64,000 nucleotides of DNA from Chryseobacterium scophthalmum (GTDB lineage Bacteria > Bacteroidota > Bacteroidia > Flavobacteriales > Weeksellaceae), in the NCBI RefSeq assembly GCF_900143185.1, contig NZ_FSRQ01000001.1, positions 1,674,001 through 1,738,000 on the forward strand, read 5' to 3'. This document shows positions 37,832-47,690 of the stretch, one piece after another. The translations under genes and the position numbers were made by a program. The notes below the pieces were generated by a model. The model did not search any database and was not told where the DNA came from. It saw only the letters and a program-made list of their open reading frames with translations. Position 1 is the first letter of the stretch. Each line of letters opens with the position of its first letter.

Positions 37832-39259
37832 TTATGAAAATTGTTTCAGAGAAAGCTCGTTTTTAAATCCAAACATTCCTCTTTCTTTTATCATTTCTGC
37901 AACGCCATCCGGAAGCTGGTTTTCCCAACCGCTGATATTGCATGCGATTTTTCTTAGAATTTCTCTTGAATATATTTCCAAAAACTCAGGATTATAGTTG
38001 GTAATATCTACAATACGGTTGTTGTGTTTGAAATATTTGTACAATTCTTTTAGATTTTCTTCTACTTTTAGGTTTGAAGAATCCAATAATTCGTGAGTTT
38101 CAGGATCTTTGTACGGATACAGATAAACTCTCATTCCGTTTCTGAAAAATTTACCAAAAGCTTCCAAAATACCTCCTGAAAGATCTTTATAATATTTCTC
38201 GTCAAAAACCATCAACATATTATTTACCCCCATCGTTACGCCAATATCACCATTGGTATAATGTGAGAAATAATCGATCAGTCTGTAATATTCTGAGAAG
38301 TTTGAAATAATAACGGTATATCCCAATTTACCCAAAACATCTACACGATCAAGAAAATCTCTTTCATCAATATCTCCGTCTGCACGAAGGTTTGAAATGG
38401 TAATTTCAATAAGAATTTCTGTTTCTTCCTGTGTACAGATTGCATCTTTCAGGAACATATCCATTCCGTTTCGAAGCATATCTATATTTACTTTTGTCAC
38501 CGGTCTGAAACTTCCTCTTACCGCAAAAATGTTTTTCTTGTACAAAATATCTGCAGGAAGCATATTATTTCCTTCAGAATTGAAGATTACCGCATCGGTC
38601 ATATTATTTTTTACCAGCTGCAAAGACATCAGTCTGTTGTCAACATAAGCAAAAGCCGGACCACTGAAATCGATCATATCAATCTCAAGATTGTCTGTAG
38701 AAACCTCATCATAAAGAGATTCTATCAACCTTCTTGGATTGTCGTAATAATTATATGCTCCGTAAATAAGATTTACCCCAAGATTACCAAGTGTTTCCTG
38801 CTGCAAAGTAGCATCATTTTCTTTGAATTTTACGTGAATTACAATCTCGTTGTAATCTTCATTTTCTTTCACCTGAAAACGAATTCCAACCCAACCGTGA
38901 CCTTTTACGGTTTTATCGAAATTGATAGTCGTTACTGTATTGGCATAAGAAAAATATTTTCTTCCGGGATTAGTATCCCTGGAAATTCTTTCTTCAATTA
39001 GCGAAACTTCATAGCGAAGCATTTTCCTAAGTCTGTTTTGAGTAACATACCTGTTTTTTACTTCTTTTCCGTAGATGGCATCACTAAAATCTTTGTCGTA
39101 AGCCGACATTGCCTTAGCAATTGTACCGGAAGCCCCCCCTGCTCTAAAAAAGTGTCGTACAGTTTCCTGCCCTGCTCCAATTTCTGCGAAAGTACCATAA
39201 ATAGTAGGATCTAGATTAATTGTTAATGCTTTTTGTTTAGGAGTTAATTTCTGATACAT
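37832..39259 (-). CDS. Conserved cytoplasmic protein of unknown function
   Basis: The 475-residue protein has no signal peptide or membrane segment. It contains a highly conserved N-terminal stretch (GTFAEIGAGQETVRHFFRAG, residues 23-42, then SAYDKDFSDAIYG) that I recognise as a marker of a family widespread in Bacteroidota and other phyla. Its function has not been established, and names given to it in databases, such as a TonB receptor or an adenylyltransferase, do not fit the sequence. It diverges from the MBL-fold gene with a 54-bp shared promoter region, and the fRMsr gene follows 11 bases after its stop. Confidence 0.8.
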   Translation of the reverse strand: MYQKLTPKQKALTINLDPTIYGTFAEIGAGQETVRHFFRAGGASGTIAKAMSAYDKDFSDAIYGKEVKNRYVTQNRLRKMLRYEVSLIEERISRDTNPGRKYFSYANTVTTINFDKTVKGHGWVGIRFQVKENEDYNEIVIHVKFKENDATLQQETLGNLGVNLIYGAYNYYDNPRRLIESLYDEVSTDNLEIDMIDFSGPAFAYVDNRLMSLQLVKNNMTDAVIFNSEGNNMLPADILYKKNIFAVRGSFRPVTKVNIDMLRNGMDMFLKDAICTQEETEILIEITISNLRADGDIDERDFLDRVDVLGKLGYTVIISNFSEYYRLIDYFSHYTNGDIGVTMGVNNMLMVFDEKYYKDLSGGILEAFGKFFRNGMRVYLYPYKDPETHELLDSSNLKVEENLKELYKYFKHNNRIVDITNYNPEFLEIYSREILRKIACNISGWENQLPDGVAEMIKERGMFGFKNELSLKQFS

Positions 39260-39313
39260 TAGGACATTAAATTTTTCGTAAATTTACCAAAATTAAAACA
39301 ACCTCAAAAGAAA

Positions 39314-40081
39314 ATGAAGTTGAAATTTTTAGGAACCGGAACTTCCCAAGGTGTCCCCGTTATAGGCTGCACTTGTGAGGTATGTACTTCTCAAAATCCA
39401 AAAGACACCCGTTTCCGGGCTTCAGCGATGATTACCACCGATGAAAACAGGAAAATATTGATCGATTGCGGACCCGATTTTCGGCAGCAAATGCTTATCA
39501 ACAAAGAAAATCACATCGACATTACGCTTCTTACCCATGAGCATAATGATCACGTGATTGGTTTGGATGATATGCGTCCTTTGATTTTTAAAAGCGGTAA
39601 AAATATGCCCATTTATTGTCTCTCAAGAGTTGGACAGGAAGTTAAAAACCGATTTCCTTATGCTTTTGCAGACATTCGCTATCCCGGAGCGCCCGCTTTT
39701 GATTTACACGAAATCACTCACGAAAAGTTTACTGTTTTAGATACAGAAATTACTCCTATCGAAGTAACGCATTATAAAATTTCTATTTTAGGATATAAGT
39801 TTAAAAAACTCGCCTATATTACTGATGCTAACTTTATTTCTGATTCAGAAAAGGAAAAACTACAAGATTTAGATGTACTTATTTTAAACTGTATCCGAAA
39901 ATTTGATCCTCATCCTGCCCATTTTGTATTAGCAGATGTTATTAATTTATATAATGAGCTAAAACCTAAAAAATTATTTTTAACCCACATCAGTCACCAT
40001 TTTGGATTGCATAATATTGAAGATAAGCTACTTCCCGACGGAATACACCTTACCTACGATGGTTTGGAAATAAATTTTTAA
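39314..40081 (+). CDS. MBL-fold metallo-hydrolase, PhnP-like
   Basis: At 255 residues it is a metallo-beta-lactamase-fold phosphodiesterase-like enzyme. THEHNDH (residues 74-80) supplies H75, H77, D79 and H80. A cysteine cluster (C19, C21, C24 in GCTCEVCTS) binds an additional zinc, as in PhnP. C-terminal THISHHFGLHN holds further ligands. PhnP cleaves cyclic ribose phosphodiester intermediates, but no phosphonate operon is nearby, so the substrate is unknown. It is transcribed alone and ends about 90 bases before tRNA-Leu. Confidence 0.9.
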   Translation: MKLKFLGTGTSQGVPVIGCTCEVCTSQNPKDTRFRASAMITTDENRKILIDCGPDFRQQMLINKENHIDITLLTHEHNDHVIGLDDMRPLIFKSGKNMPIYCLSRVGQEVKNRFPYAFADIRYPGAPAFDLHEITHEKFTVLDTEITPIEVTHYKISILGYKFKKLAYITDANFISDSEKEKLQDLDVLILNCIRKFDPHPAHFVLADVINLYNELKPKKLFLTHISHHFGLHNIEDKLLPDGIHLTYDGLEINF

Positions 40082-40100
40082 AATTTTTCTTTAAAAAGCT

Positions 40101-40130
40101 TTTGAACATTGAAAAAAGTTCCTATATTTG
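40101..40130 (+). promoter_or_regulatory. tRNA-Leu promoter
   Basis: TTTG (40101-40104) and TATATTTG (40123-40130) are separated by 18 bases, a near-exact Bacteroidota -33/-7 promoter, 45 bases upstream of the tRNA. Confidence 0.75.
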
Positions 40131-40174
40131 CACACCAATTTGAAACAAACAATATCGTTTGAAGTAAACATCAA

Positions 40175-40254
40175 GCCCAGGTGGCGGAATTGGTAGACGC
40201 GCTGGTCTCAAACACCAGTTCTTAGGAGTACCGGTTCGATCCCGGTCCTGGGTA
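40175..40254 (+). tRNA. tRNA-Leu(CAA)
   Basis: The 80-base class II tRNA has an acceptor stem GCCCAGG/CCTGGGT, a D-arm with TGGTAGACGC, an anticodon stem CTGGT/ACCAG with loop CTCAAAC (anticodon CAA, reading TTG), an extended variable arm and a T-arm with GGTTCGATCCC. The CCA end is not encoded. A terminator follows directly. Confidence 0.95.
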
Positions 40255-40260
40255 CAAAAA

Positions 40261-40285
40261 ACCTCTGAAATATTTTTCAGAGGTT
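40261..40285 (+). terminator. tRNA-Leu terminator
   Basis: ACCTCTGAAA and TTTCAGAGGT form a 10-bp stem with a short T-rich loop, followed by a T-run. Confidence 0.9.
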
Positions 40286-40359
40286 TTTATTTTTTTAGGG
40301 TAATTAAAAATTGAAGAATCCAAAAGATTTAAAATTCTTCAAAAATATTCATTAAAAAA

Positions 40360-40719
40360 TTACTGAATATCCACAGATTTTTTAGGTGAAACAGTACATT
40401 TCCCGTTGTTAATACTTACTTCTGCTTTAACTTCGTAGCTACCTGCTGCATTATAGAGATGCGTAACAGTTGTATTTGATGTGGTTGTTGTAGTACCATC
40501 TCCAAAAGTCCAAACGATGGATGTTATTTGATTTTCACCTGAATGACTTACGTTAAACTCAACTTGTTTTGGATTGCTTCCGGAAACATGAGCGTGCAAT
40601 GATGTCAATATAGATTCACTAAGACAGTCTACGACATCCTCTTCCACCTTTCGACAAGAGGATAACATCGAAAATACTGTAACTGTTAAAAAAAGGATTC
40701 CCAAAAGTTTAATTTTCAT
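40360..40719 (-). CDS. PKD-domain lipoprotein
   Basis: At 119 residues it is a small lipoprotein with a type II signal (LLGILFLTVTVFSMLSSC, Cys 22). A single PKD domain follows, with the classic WTFGDG motif and the closing HLYNAAGSYEVKAEV. It lacks a T9SS tail. PKD domains act as spacers or adhesion modules on the surface. It stands alone between tRNA-Leu and the LRR gene. No function can be given beyond surface location. Confidence 0.85.
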   Translation of the reverse strand: MKIKLLGILFLTVTVFSMLSSCRKVEEDVVDCLSESILTSLHAHVSGSNPKQVEFNVSHSGENQITSIVWTFGDGTTTTTSNTTVTHLYNAAGSYEVKAEVSINNGKCTVSPKKSVDIQ

Positions 40720-40871
40720 AATTATTATTTTTTACAATTTATACATTTTTTAGACTTACAAAACTGACTTTTTTAGCAAAAATGCATAAATTCAAAATAT
40801 TTAGACTATTAAAACGATGGAATTAATTATTATTCAATCTAAATTATTAGAAAAAATGTTTTTGAACACAA

Positions 40872-41774
40872 TTAAAAATAAATCTGAGTATTCGGCATTT
40901 GTTTCCTCAAATCTTCAACTTGAGTTGTACTCATAGGATTGCCCGTAAGAATAAGTGTTTTTAAGTTTTTTAAATCAGTGATTTCTTTCGGTAATGATTT
41001 TAGCTGATTATTCGCCAAATTAAGACTGACAATATTCTTTAAATGTTTTATTTGAGGCGAAATCTCAGATATTTTATTCTCTCCTACATTCAAAAATTCA
41101 AGATTTTTTAAAGTCAGAATGTTTTTTGAGACTGTAAGCAACATATTTTTTTGTAACTCAAGATATTTGAGCTTTTTGGGAAATTCGGTTTCATTAAGAT
41201 CGTTAATCTGATTCGACGAAAGATTCAGAAACTTAAGTTTTTTTATTTTATCAACATCAGAAACCATACTGATCTGGTTGCTATGTAAGTTGATTTCTTC
41301 AAGTCCGGAAATTTCCGTCAGAGCCTTTGGAAAAACGCTGAGGTTATTGGCATCGAGATGTACCACTTTAAGGTTTTGAAGCTTGGCAAACTCAGGATTA
41401 AGCTCCGTCAACTGGTTAAGATTCATAGAAAATGTAGTCAGTTTTTTAAGCTTGCTGATTTCATCCGGAATATATTTGATGCTGTTTTCATTAATATTAA
41501 GAATCTGAAGTTGTGAAAGTGAAAAAAGTGCTTCGTCTAATTTCTCAAAATTGTTTCCCATCATATTCAGAAAAAAAACAGAATTCATTTTCCTGATATC
41601 GGGCGGTAGATTAAACAAACCTTTATCTCTGAAACTTAAGCTGTAAACAGTTTTATCAGACTTCAAAGCAGCTTCAATATCTGTGTAGGTAGGATATTTC
41701 ACAGGATCGATCTGTGCATTGATATTAGCGATACACAAAAACGACAAAAGGCAAATATATTTTTTCATAAACAA
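40872..41774 (-). CDS. Secreted leucine-rich-repeat protein
   Basis: The 300-residue protein has a signal peptide (KKYICLLSFLCIANINAQ) and about nine leucine-rich repeats of 22-23 residues, such as LQILNINENSIKYIP and LKVVHLDANNLSVFP. These cover nearly the whole mature protein. LRR domains bind other proteins. The first codon (41774) is followed by an alternative ATG two codons later that starts the signal peptide more naturally. It has no sorting tail or anchor, so it may be periplasmic. The next upstream gene on the same strand is about 50 bases away. Confidence 0.85.
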   Translation of the reverse strand: MFMKKYICLLSFLCIANINAQIDPVKYPTYTDIEAALKSDKTVYSLSFRDKGLFNLPPDIRKMNSVFFLNMMGNNFEKLDEALFSLSQLQILNINENSIKYIPDEISKLKKLTTFSMNLNQLTELNPEFAKLQNLKVVHLDANNLSVFPKALTEISGLEEINLHSNQISMVSDVDKIKKLKFLNLSSNQINDLNETEFPKKLKYLELQKNMLLTVSKNILTLKNLEFLNVGENKISEISPQIKHLKNIVSLNLANNQLKSLPKEITDLKNLKTLILTGNPMSTTQVEDLRKQMPNTQIYF

Positions 41775-41823
41775 AAAAAAGGTCGCCGAAAAAAACTCCG
41801 ACGACCGTTATAAAGTATTAAAA

Positions 41824-43995
41824 CTATTTTTTAAGAATCTTAGTTGTTTTCTGGAATCCGTCTGCTTCAATATTTAATATTAAAACTCTTGATGCCTGAA
41901 GCTCACTTGTGAAATCTAAATCTAAACTTGTTGTAGAACCAGTCATTTTCTTTTTATACACAACTTTTCCGTCAATGCTGTACGCAGTAATTTCAAGATT
42001 TTTCAGTGCTTTTGGAGAATTGATTTTTACAATTCCTGAAGTAGGATTCGGAGCAACCGTCACATCATTTTCATTAACAACTTCTACAGTACCCAAACTT
42101 CCCGTAGTTCCTAAAAACTGTTGTAAGGCAACTACAATCGTAGCTGATTTTCCTCTGTAATCTATCGTATTTCCTGTAGCATCTACATCAGTAGAAATCG
42201 TAGAATTCGGATGCTGAATTGAGAAGAATCCAAATTTCTTGTCCGGTGTGAAAGTAAGACCAGTAGGTTCTGATCCTGCAGGCATTGATGCAAATAATCT
42301 CACATTAGGATTTGCCTGTGTGTGATCTGGACCAATCACCCAAATGTAGTTTTTACCACCATCCTGAAGTACCCAAAGGTTTCCAAGTTCATCAAAAGTA
42401 AGGTTATCGTTTCCGTCTCCCCAAGCTTCAGTTTTTACTCCTTGAGCAGTGTTGAATGAATAAGTAGTTGATGCACCTCCAACGAAAGTTTCTACGTTTG
42501 AAAGCGTCATTCCGTTGTCTGTCATTCTGTACACTTTGTCTAATCCTTTTGCCGTAAAGTAAATTTTACCGTCAAGTGGACTTATCTCAACATCTTCTAC
42601 TCCATTAAACGAAGTACCACCCAATGACAAAGCCAAAGCAGCTGTATTATTTTGATCTGCCTGAAGTTTATTTGGAATCTGAATCCACTGTCCTGTAGTA
42701 GCAACCGGATTTCCGCCGCTTAATCCCTGATCAAGTTTCAAAACATACAAATTTCCTGAAGCCAAATTGTTTGGAGTATCCATCACATATTTGTAAACCA
42801 TATGAGTTCCGCCGTCTTCACCATAATAAGCAGTAGTTCCCGCATTGTTTACAACCACATTCTCATGATTCATAATTCCCATCTGCCAAAGCTTGTCTTT
42901 AGTTCCCGCTTGGTTATGAGACATTACTTGTGCTGTTGCAGGATCAATTTCTACCAACCAGCCATAATCTTTGTATCCATCAGCATTAAGATCATTTGAA
43001 GTAACAGATTCTTCAGCTGTCACCACTGTTCCCCAAGGCGTAACACCTCCCGAACAGTTTCTGATAGTTTGCACAAGGCTCGGTGCTGAAAAGCTCACCG
43101 CTCTTGATTTTGTCAACTGCCAAAGTTTAGTTGATGTATTATAATTAACTTCTGCCATGGTAACACCTCCTGGGTTAGTTTCATGGTTTACAGAAAGATA
43201 TCCGTCGGTACTGCTATTATTTTTAGCAACATAAGCGGTAAAGTCATTAAGACCACCAACCAATCCGCCACCTTCTGTATAATTATCCCCTTCTTTTAAG
43301 ATTAACTGATATTTGTGTTCAGCAGGGATAATTAATTTTGCAGTCTGCGTAGTCGGAACAATTGAAGTAAAACAGCTGATGTGTGTTCCTGTACAGTTAG
43401 AAATCGGTGGAGTGACAGTTGCAGTTGTTTTAAGATATGCATCTATTGTTAAATCTGAACTTGAAGCGCTTCTATTGTGCAATTCAATTGAAATTCTGTT
43501 GGTTCCCTGTACAAATTTATTTTTCGGAATAGAAAATAAATTAATCGCTGTTTCTGCAGCTCCGTCAATCGTTGTACTCGAGAAAGTACCATGAGAAATA
43601 GCTCCAGCAGGCATATTATCTCTTATTACTTCTTCACCGTTCAAGTAAACAATGATTCCGTCATCTCTTCTCACGCCAAACTCCATCGTGTTGGTAAGAT
43701 CAGCCAAATTTACCGTGAAATCTTTAATAAGATAAGCGGTATCTACGCCGGAAATAAAAGAAGTAGTAACAGGATCACCGTAACCTAATGGTCCGTTTCC
43801 TACCGCCCAGTTTGAAACATCATAATTGGAACTTTTCCAGGTTGCAGGCAATGCAACATCTGCGTCGTTGTACTTCCATGCACTTTGCAATGCAAAAATC
43901 GTAGTCTGTGCCTGGATCATCGATGTCGTCATCAATGCCAAAGCTGCGATACTAAGTAGTTTTCTTTTCACTTTTATTAAAATTTCATTTACCAT
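41824..43995 (-). CDS. PhoX-like (DUF839) protein with T9SS sorting tail
   Basis: The 723-residue protein has a signal peptide, then a carbohydrate-binding-like beta domain (about 30-190, with WKSSNYDVSNWAVGNGPLGYG). A DUF839/PhoX phosphatase-like propeller follows at about 200-640, identified by NCSGGVTPWGTVVTAEES and AYYGEDGG. A C-terminal type IX sorting tail closes it (VAPNPTSGIVKINS…TTKILKK). PhoX enzymes are calcium-iron alkaline phosphatases; activity of this member is uncertain. It is exported and probably cell-surface bound. The neighbouring upstream gene encodes a di-haem peroxidase, perhaps in the same unit. Confidence 0.85.
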   Translation of the reverse strand: MVNEILIKVKRKLLSIAALALMTTSMIQAQTTIFALQSAWKYNDADVALPATWKSSNYDVSNWAVGNGPLGYGDPVTTSFISGVDTAYLIKDFTVNLADLTNTMEFGVRRDDGIIVYLNGEEVIRDNMPAGAISHGTFSSTTIDGAAETAINLFSIPKNKFVQGTNRISIELHNRSASSSDLTIDAYLKTTATVTPPISNCTGTHISCFTSIVPTTQTAKLIIPAEHKYQLILKEGDNYTEGGGLVGGLNDFTAYVAKNNSSTDGYLSVNHETNPGGVTMAEVNYNTSTKLWQLTKSRAVSFSAPSLVQTIRNCSGGVTPWGTVVTAEESVTSNDLNADGYKDYGWLVEIDPATAQVMSHNQAGTKDKLWQMGIMNHENVVVNNAGTTAYYGEDGGTHMVYKYVMDTPNNLASGNLYVLKLDQGLSGGNPVATTGQWIQIPNKLQADQNNTAALALSLGGTSFNGVEDVEISPLDGKIYFTAKGLDKVYRMTDNGMTLSNVETFVGGASTTYSFNTAQGVKTEAWGDGNDNLTFDELGNLWVLQDGGKNYIWVIGPDHTQANPNVRLFASMPAGSEPTGLTFTPDKKFGFFSIQHPNSTISTDVDATGNTIDYRGKSATIVVALQQFLGTTGSLGTVEVVNENDVTVAPNPTSGIVKINSPKALKNLEITAYSIDGKVVYKKKMTGSTTSLDLDFTSELQASRVLILNIEADGFQKTTKILKK

Positions 43996-44131
43996 GCAAA
44001 ACTATTTTTTTTGCTTCGGCATTGCGTTACGCTATCTTTAATTAAACCCCGATGAATATTAAGATAACTGAAAGTAAATGTTACGAATTTTAACTTATTA
44101 TTAAATTTAAAATTCATGTGAAACAGAAGCT

Positions 44132-45973
44132 TTATTTCACTAATTTCTTAGCCTTGCTGATATCTGTTAAAGTATTTAGAAAACTGATGATTTGCTTTTT
44201 TTCAATTTCCGTCAGATCAAGTTTATCTGCAGAAAGCGTTTGATTTTTCATTGGCAATCCTAAACCTTCGCCACCTCCTTCATTATAAAATTCGATCACT
44301 TCTTCAAGTGTATTAAAAGCTCCGTTGTGAAAGTAAGGTTTTGTTAAGGCTATGTTTCTCACGGTCATGGTTTTGAATGAATTTTCATAGATCCACGAAT
44401 TTTCTTTTTTCACATTAGAATTTATTCTTCCTCTGTCTCCATCGAGTTCTATAGGCAAATTGGAAATTGGCAGTTTGGTCACTCCTAAAACTTCAGATTC
44501 ATTTTCATTAAAGAAAGGTGGTACGAGACCTGAAAAATGCGGCGCAAAATGACAAGTCGCACAATTGGCTTTCCCCATGAATAGATTATATCCCTTTTTA
44601 GCATCTCCAGAAATTTCTTTTTCATTTCTCATAAAACGGTCAAAATCACTTTCAAACGAATATAAAGATGCCACAAAAGAACTTAGCGCTTTCGAAAAAT
44701 TCTGTTTATTGATCTTTCCGTCTTTAAAAACTTTTTTGAATTCTTTTTTATACTCTTTATTGCCATTCAGTTTTTGTACAATTTTTTGATAATCAGTATT
44801 AAATTCATCCTGATTATAAATTACATGTTCCGCCTGTTGCTCAAGATAAAAAGCTCTCATATCATAAAAAAACCTTTTCGCAAAAACTGCATTATACAAA
44901 GAAGGAGAATTTCTTAAAACCGTTTTTCCTTCTACATTACTTGCCGATTTCTGTTTTAAATCGGTGTACGCATTTTCTGGCAGGTGACAACTTGCGCAAC
45001 TCATCACTTCATTCGCACTGAAACTTTGGTCATAGAAGATCTTTTCACCCAATTTTTTCAAATCTTCAGAATCTTCAGAAGGTTTTAAAATTGTATAAAA
45101 ATATGGATCAAAAAAATCTGCCTTAAAAAAATCTTTATTTGAAACATTCCAGCCCGAAAAATTCTTCAAATCATCAGGATTTCCATCCCAACTGCCCAAT
45201 TCTGCATATAAAGGCTGAACAAATTCTTTGTAAAATTGTATTCTGTCGAACGACTCAAAATCGGTATTCTTTCTAAGATAAACAATCGCTTTTTGAATAA
45301 GTAAATTGGCTTTTTCTGTTTTAAAATTTCTAAAATAAGCCTCATCATTGATGTATTCACTCATTCCCTTTAAGGCATGAGCCGCTTCCTCTGAAATATT
45401 AAGCGAACCCGGAGTATCAAAACCTGTCACCCCCAAACTGTAAATTCTAATAAGTTCTATTCGCAAAGGCAATGTTTTATTATTTCCTGAGCTCAACCCA
45501 TTATTCAAAGCACTTAAATAAAAGTTTGCGTAACTGTTGTACAGAAAATTGGTAATTGTACTTATTTCTTCTTTTTGCTCATTGGCCTCGTCAGAAAAAA
45601 TAAGTTCGTCTAAAACCTGTAAACCTTCCGGAGGCAAAGTGTAAGCGGAAGTTCCGGCAGCTTCTATATGAAAAAGCGGTGCTGCATTAAGATGGGTTTT
45701 GGTAAATTCAGGATAATAATAAGCAACGAAAAATTCTACTTCTTTAAAGGAATTTCTTGTCTTCTTTAAGGTCTGTTGAAGTTTTTCTAAAGAAATTTTT
45801 TCTTGTGAATAAAGATCTACATCATTTTTTAAGTATTCTAACTCAATTTTAAAATCACGTAAACCTCTGTTTATAAATTTATTGTCATTTTTTATGCCCT
45901 GATCAACAGAGTTAAAAGACATCACAGAAAAAATGAAAGCACATGGAATAAGCAGTAAAAGATAATATCTCAC
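44132..45973 (-). CDS. Di-haem cytochrome c peroxidase (MauG/CcpA family)
   Basis: The 613-residue protein has a signal peptide (YYLLLLIPCAFIFSVMSF). The C-terminal half is a di-haem peroxidase with CASCH (about 332-336) and CATCH (about 478-482), and the family segment KPYFHNGAFNTLEEVIEFYN. The N-terminal 300 residues are helical and not recognised; they may mediate binding to a partner. It should reduce hydrogen peroxide, or oxidise a protein substrate as MauG does, in the periplasm. The gene ends 136 bases before the PhoX-like gene on the same strand. Confidence 0.88.
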   Translation of the reverse strand: MRYYLLLLIPCAFIFSVMSFNSVDQGIKNDNKFINRGLRDFKIELEYLKNDVDLYSQEKISLEKLQQTLKKTRNSFKEVEFFVAYYYPEFTKTHLNAAPLFHIEAAGTSAYTLPPEGLQVLDELIFSDEANEQKEEISTITNFLYNSYANFYLSALNNGLSSGNNKTLPLRIELIRIYSLGVTGFDTPGSLNISEEAAHALKGMSEYINDEAYFRNFKTEKANLLIQKAIVYLRKNTDFESFDRIQFYKEFVQPLYAELGSWDGNPDDLKNFSGWNVSNKDFFKADFFDPYFYTILKPSEDSEDLKKLGEKIFYDQSFSANEVMSCASCHLPENAYTDLKQKSASNVEGKTVLRNSPSLYNAVFAKRFFYDMRAFYLEQQAEHVIYNQDEFNTDYQKIVQKLNGNKEYKKEFKKVFKDGKINKQNFSKALSSFVASLYSFESDFDRFMRNEKEISGDAKKGYNLFMGKANCATCHFAPHFSGLVPPFFNENESEVLGVTKLPISNLPIELDGDRGRINSNVKKENSWIYENSFKTMTVRNIALTKPYFHNGAFNTLEEVIEFYNEGGGEGLGLPMKNQTLSADKLDLTEIEKKQIISFLNTLTDISKAKKLVK

Positions 45974-46149
45974 AGTTTTAATCGCAAAAGTAACCTGATT
46001 AGATTACAGGAATTTTACGCATAAATTAAATAATGTTTACGATTTGCGCTCGCAAAACAGTACGTTTTCGACTATTGTAAAGACAAACAGTAAAAAAAAG
46101 GAAGACTATTTTATAAAACTAATTTATGATTTTACAGATTTTCATTTAA

Positions 46150-47571
46150 TTATTTATCTAAAATACTTTGTACTTTTTCTCCAATTATTTTCAGTCTCAG
46201 AATACTTTCAGGAGTGATTCTATCGGCGAATATAATTCTGAAATGATGGCTGTATGCATCAGTGTACGAAAATGTATCTCCGGGTGTAAAAGCGATTTTT
46301 TGATTTTCACAAAATTTATAGAAATCTGGCATATTTATGTCTTTAGGAAGTCTTCCCCAAATGCTGTAACCGCCTTGAGGTCTGTGAAAATAACATTCTT
46401 TTGGAAAGTATAATCGTAATGCATTAAGAAGTTCTACGCATTGAATTTCTAATTGTTTTCGAAAAAAACGAAGATGTCGGTCATAAGAATTTTCGTTTAA
46501 CAATTGTATCATTAATTCCTGAAAAATAGGCGCTACAGACCTTCCCAAAGAAAACTTTATTCTTTCAGCCTGCTCAAAAAACCGACCCGTATTCAGCCAT
46601 CCCAGACGAATTCCTGGTGCTAAAGTTTTTGAAAATGATGAATAGGTCATTACCCAACCCTCTTTATCAAAATTACCAATTGTTGAAGGTCTTTCTCCAT
46701 CAAAATAAATGTCACCATAAATATCATTTTCAATAATCGGAATCTCATTATTTTCCGCAATCGAAACAAGTTCTTTCTTTGTTTCGTCTGATATTAAAAT
46801 TCCTGTGGGATTATGAAAATTTGGGGTTACAACAACAGCACGAATATTATTTTCAGTTACAGCATCTTTTAGATAATCTATATCAAAACCGTTTTTATAA
46901 TGAACTGGAATTTCAATTATCTTCAGTTTTAAATTTGAAATTACCTCCAAAACAGAGAAAACACACGGACTTTCTACAGCAACCACATCAGCAGGTTGAG
47001 TTACTGAAGCCAACGCAATATAAAGCGCCTGCAATGCACCATCTGTAATAATTAGCTGTTCTGAATTTATTTTACAGCCAAATTTTGTCGCTCGTGAAGC
47101 AATTTGATTTCTTAAAATTTCTGAACCGTTTACAGGATAATATCTGAGAATTAATGCTCCTTTTTTCCGAATTACTTCCTGCATTTTTCTTAAGATCAAT
47201 TTTTGAGGAACAAGTAAATCTGTCGGTGCAGCAGTATTAAATGAAATTTTTTCAAAAGACTTACCTGACTTTGAAGTGAGTTTTACCTTTTCATCAAACT
47301 CCGAATTTCGTATAGTCGGTGAAAGTTTTGGTAAATCTTCAGGAATATTTTCATTTGCTTTTATCGTAACAAAAAATCCTGAGCGAGGTCGATTTTCAAC
47401 CCAACCTTTCATAACAAGATAATCATAACCATTTTGCACGGAAGTAATGCTCAGTTGATATTTTTCTTTAATTTCCCTTACAGAAGGTAACCGATCGCCC
47501 AAAGTAAGAGCTCCACTTTTAATCTGTTCCTCGATGACCGAAGTAAATTTCTGGTATTTAAAATTCTGCAT
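46150..47571 (-). CDS. MocR/PdxR-type GntR regulator with aminotransferase domain
   Basis: The 473-residue protein combines a GntR winged helix (about 1-70, LPSVREIKEKYQLSITSVQNGY) with a fold-type I aminotransferase domain. PLP contacts are visible: D283 and Y285 in ENDIYGD, and the Schiff-base lysine K315 in SSFSKTLAPGIRLGW. MocR proteins use PLP to regulate a divergent neighbour. Here the divergent gene is a GNAT acetyltransferase, and three direct repeats suitable as operators lie in the shared intergenic region (47583-47647). A TAAATTTG box (47596-47603, minus strand) overlaps them. Confidence 0.93.
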   Translation of the reverse strand: MQNFKYQKFTSVIEEQIKSGALTLGDRLPSVREIKEKYQLSITSVQNGYDYLVMKGWVENRPRSGFFVTIKANENIPEDLPKLSPTIRNSEFDEKVKLTSKSGKSFEKISFNTAAPTDLLVPQKLILRKMQEVIRKKGALILRYYPVNGSEILRNQIASRATKFGCKINSEQLIITDGALQALYIALASVTQPADVVAVESPCVFSVLEVISNLKLKIIEIPVHYKNGFDIDYLKDAVTENNIRAVVVTPNFHNPTGILISDETKKELVSIAENNEIPIIENDIYGDIYFDGERPSTIGNFDKEGWVMTYSSFSKTLAPGIRLGWLNTGRFFEQAERIKFSLGRSVAPIFQELMIQLLNENSYDRHLRFFRKQLEIQCVELLNALRLYFPKECYFHRPQGGYSIWGRLPKDINMPDFYKFCENQKIAFTPGDTFSYTDAYSHHFRIIFADRITPESILRLKIIGEKVQSILDK

Positions 47572-47582
47572 ATTTAATAATC

Positions 47583-47647
47583 AATCTGTTCCGAACAAAT
47601 TTACAAAATCTCAAACTGTACCGTTTTATTAGCTTAAAACTGTACCG
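47583..47647. promoter_or_regulatory. Operator repeats of the MocR regulator
   Basis: AAACTGTACCG occurs exactly at 47613-47623 and 47637-47647, 24 bases apart, and a near copy AATCTGTTCCG is at 47583-47593. They lie between the divergent genes. The minus-strand box TAAATTTG (47596-47603) sits between repeats. A plus-strand box TAGCTTTG (47670-47677) precedes the GNAT gene. Confidence 0.7.
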
Positions 47648-47690
47648 ATATTATCATTCTCAAATAGCTTAGCTTTGAAAAAAAATAAGA

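Noticed and set aside
45166-45360. Alternative frames in the cytochrome c peroxidase gene
   Set aside because: They lie entirely inside a strong coding region with CXXCH motifs in the main frame.
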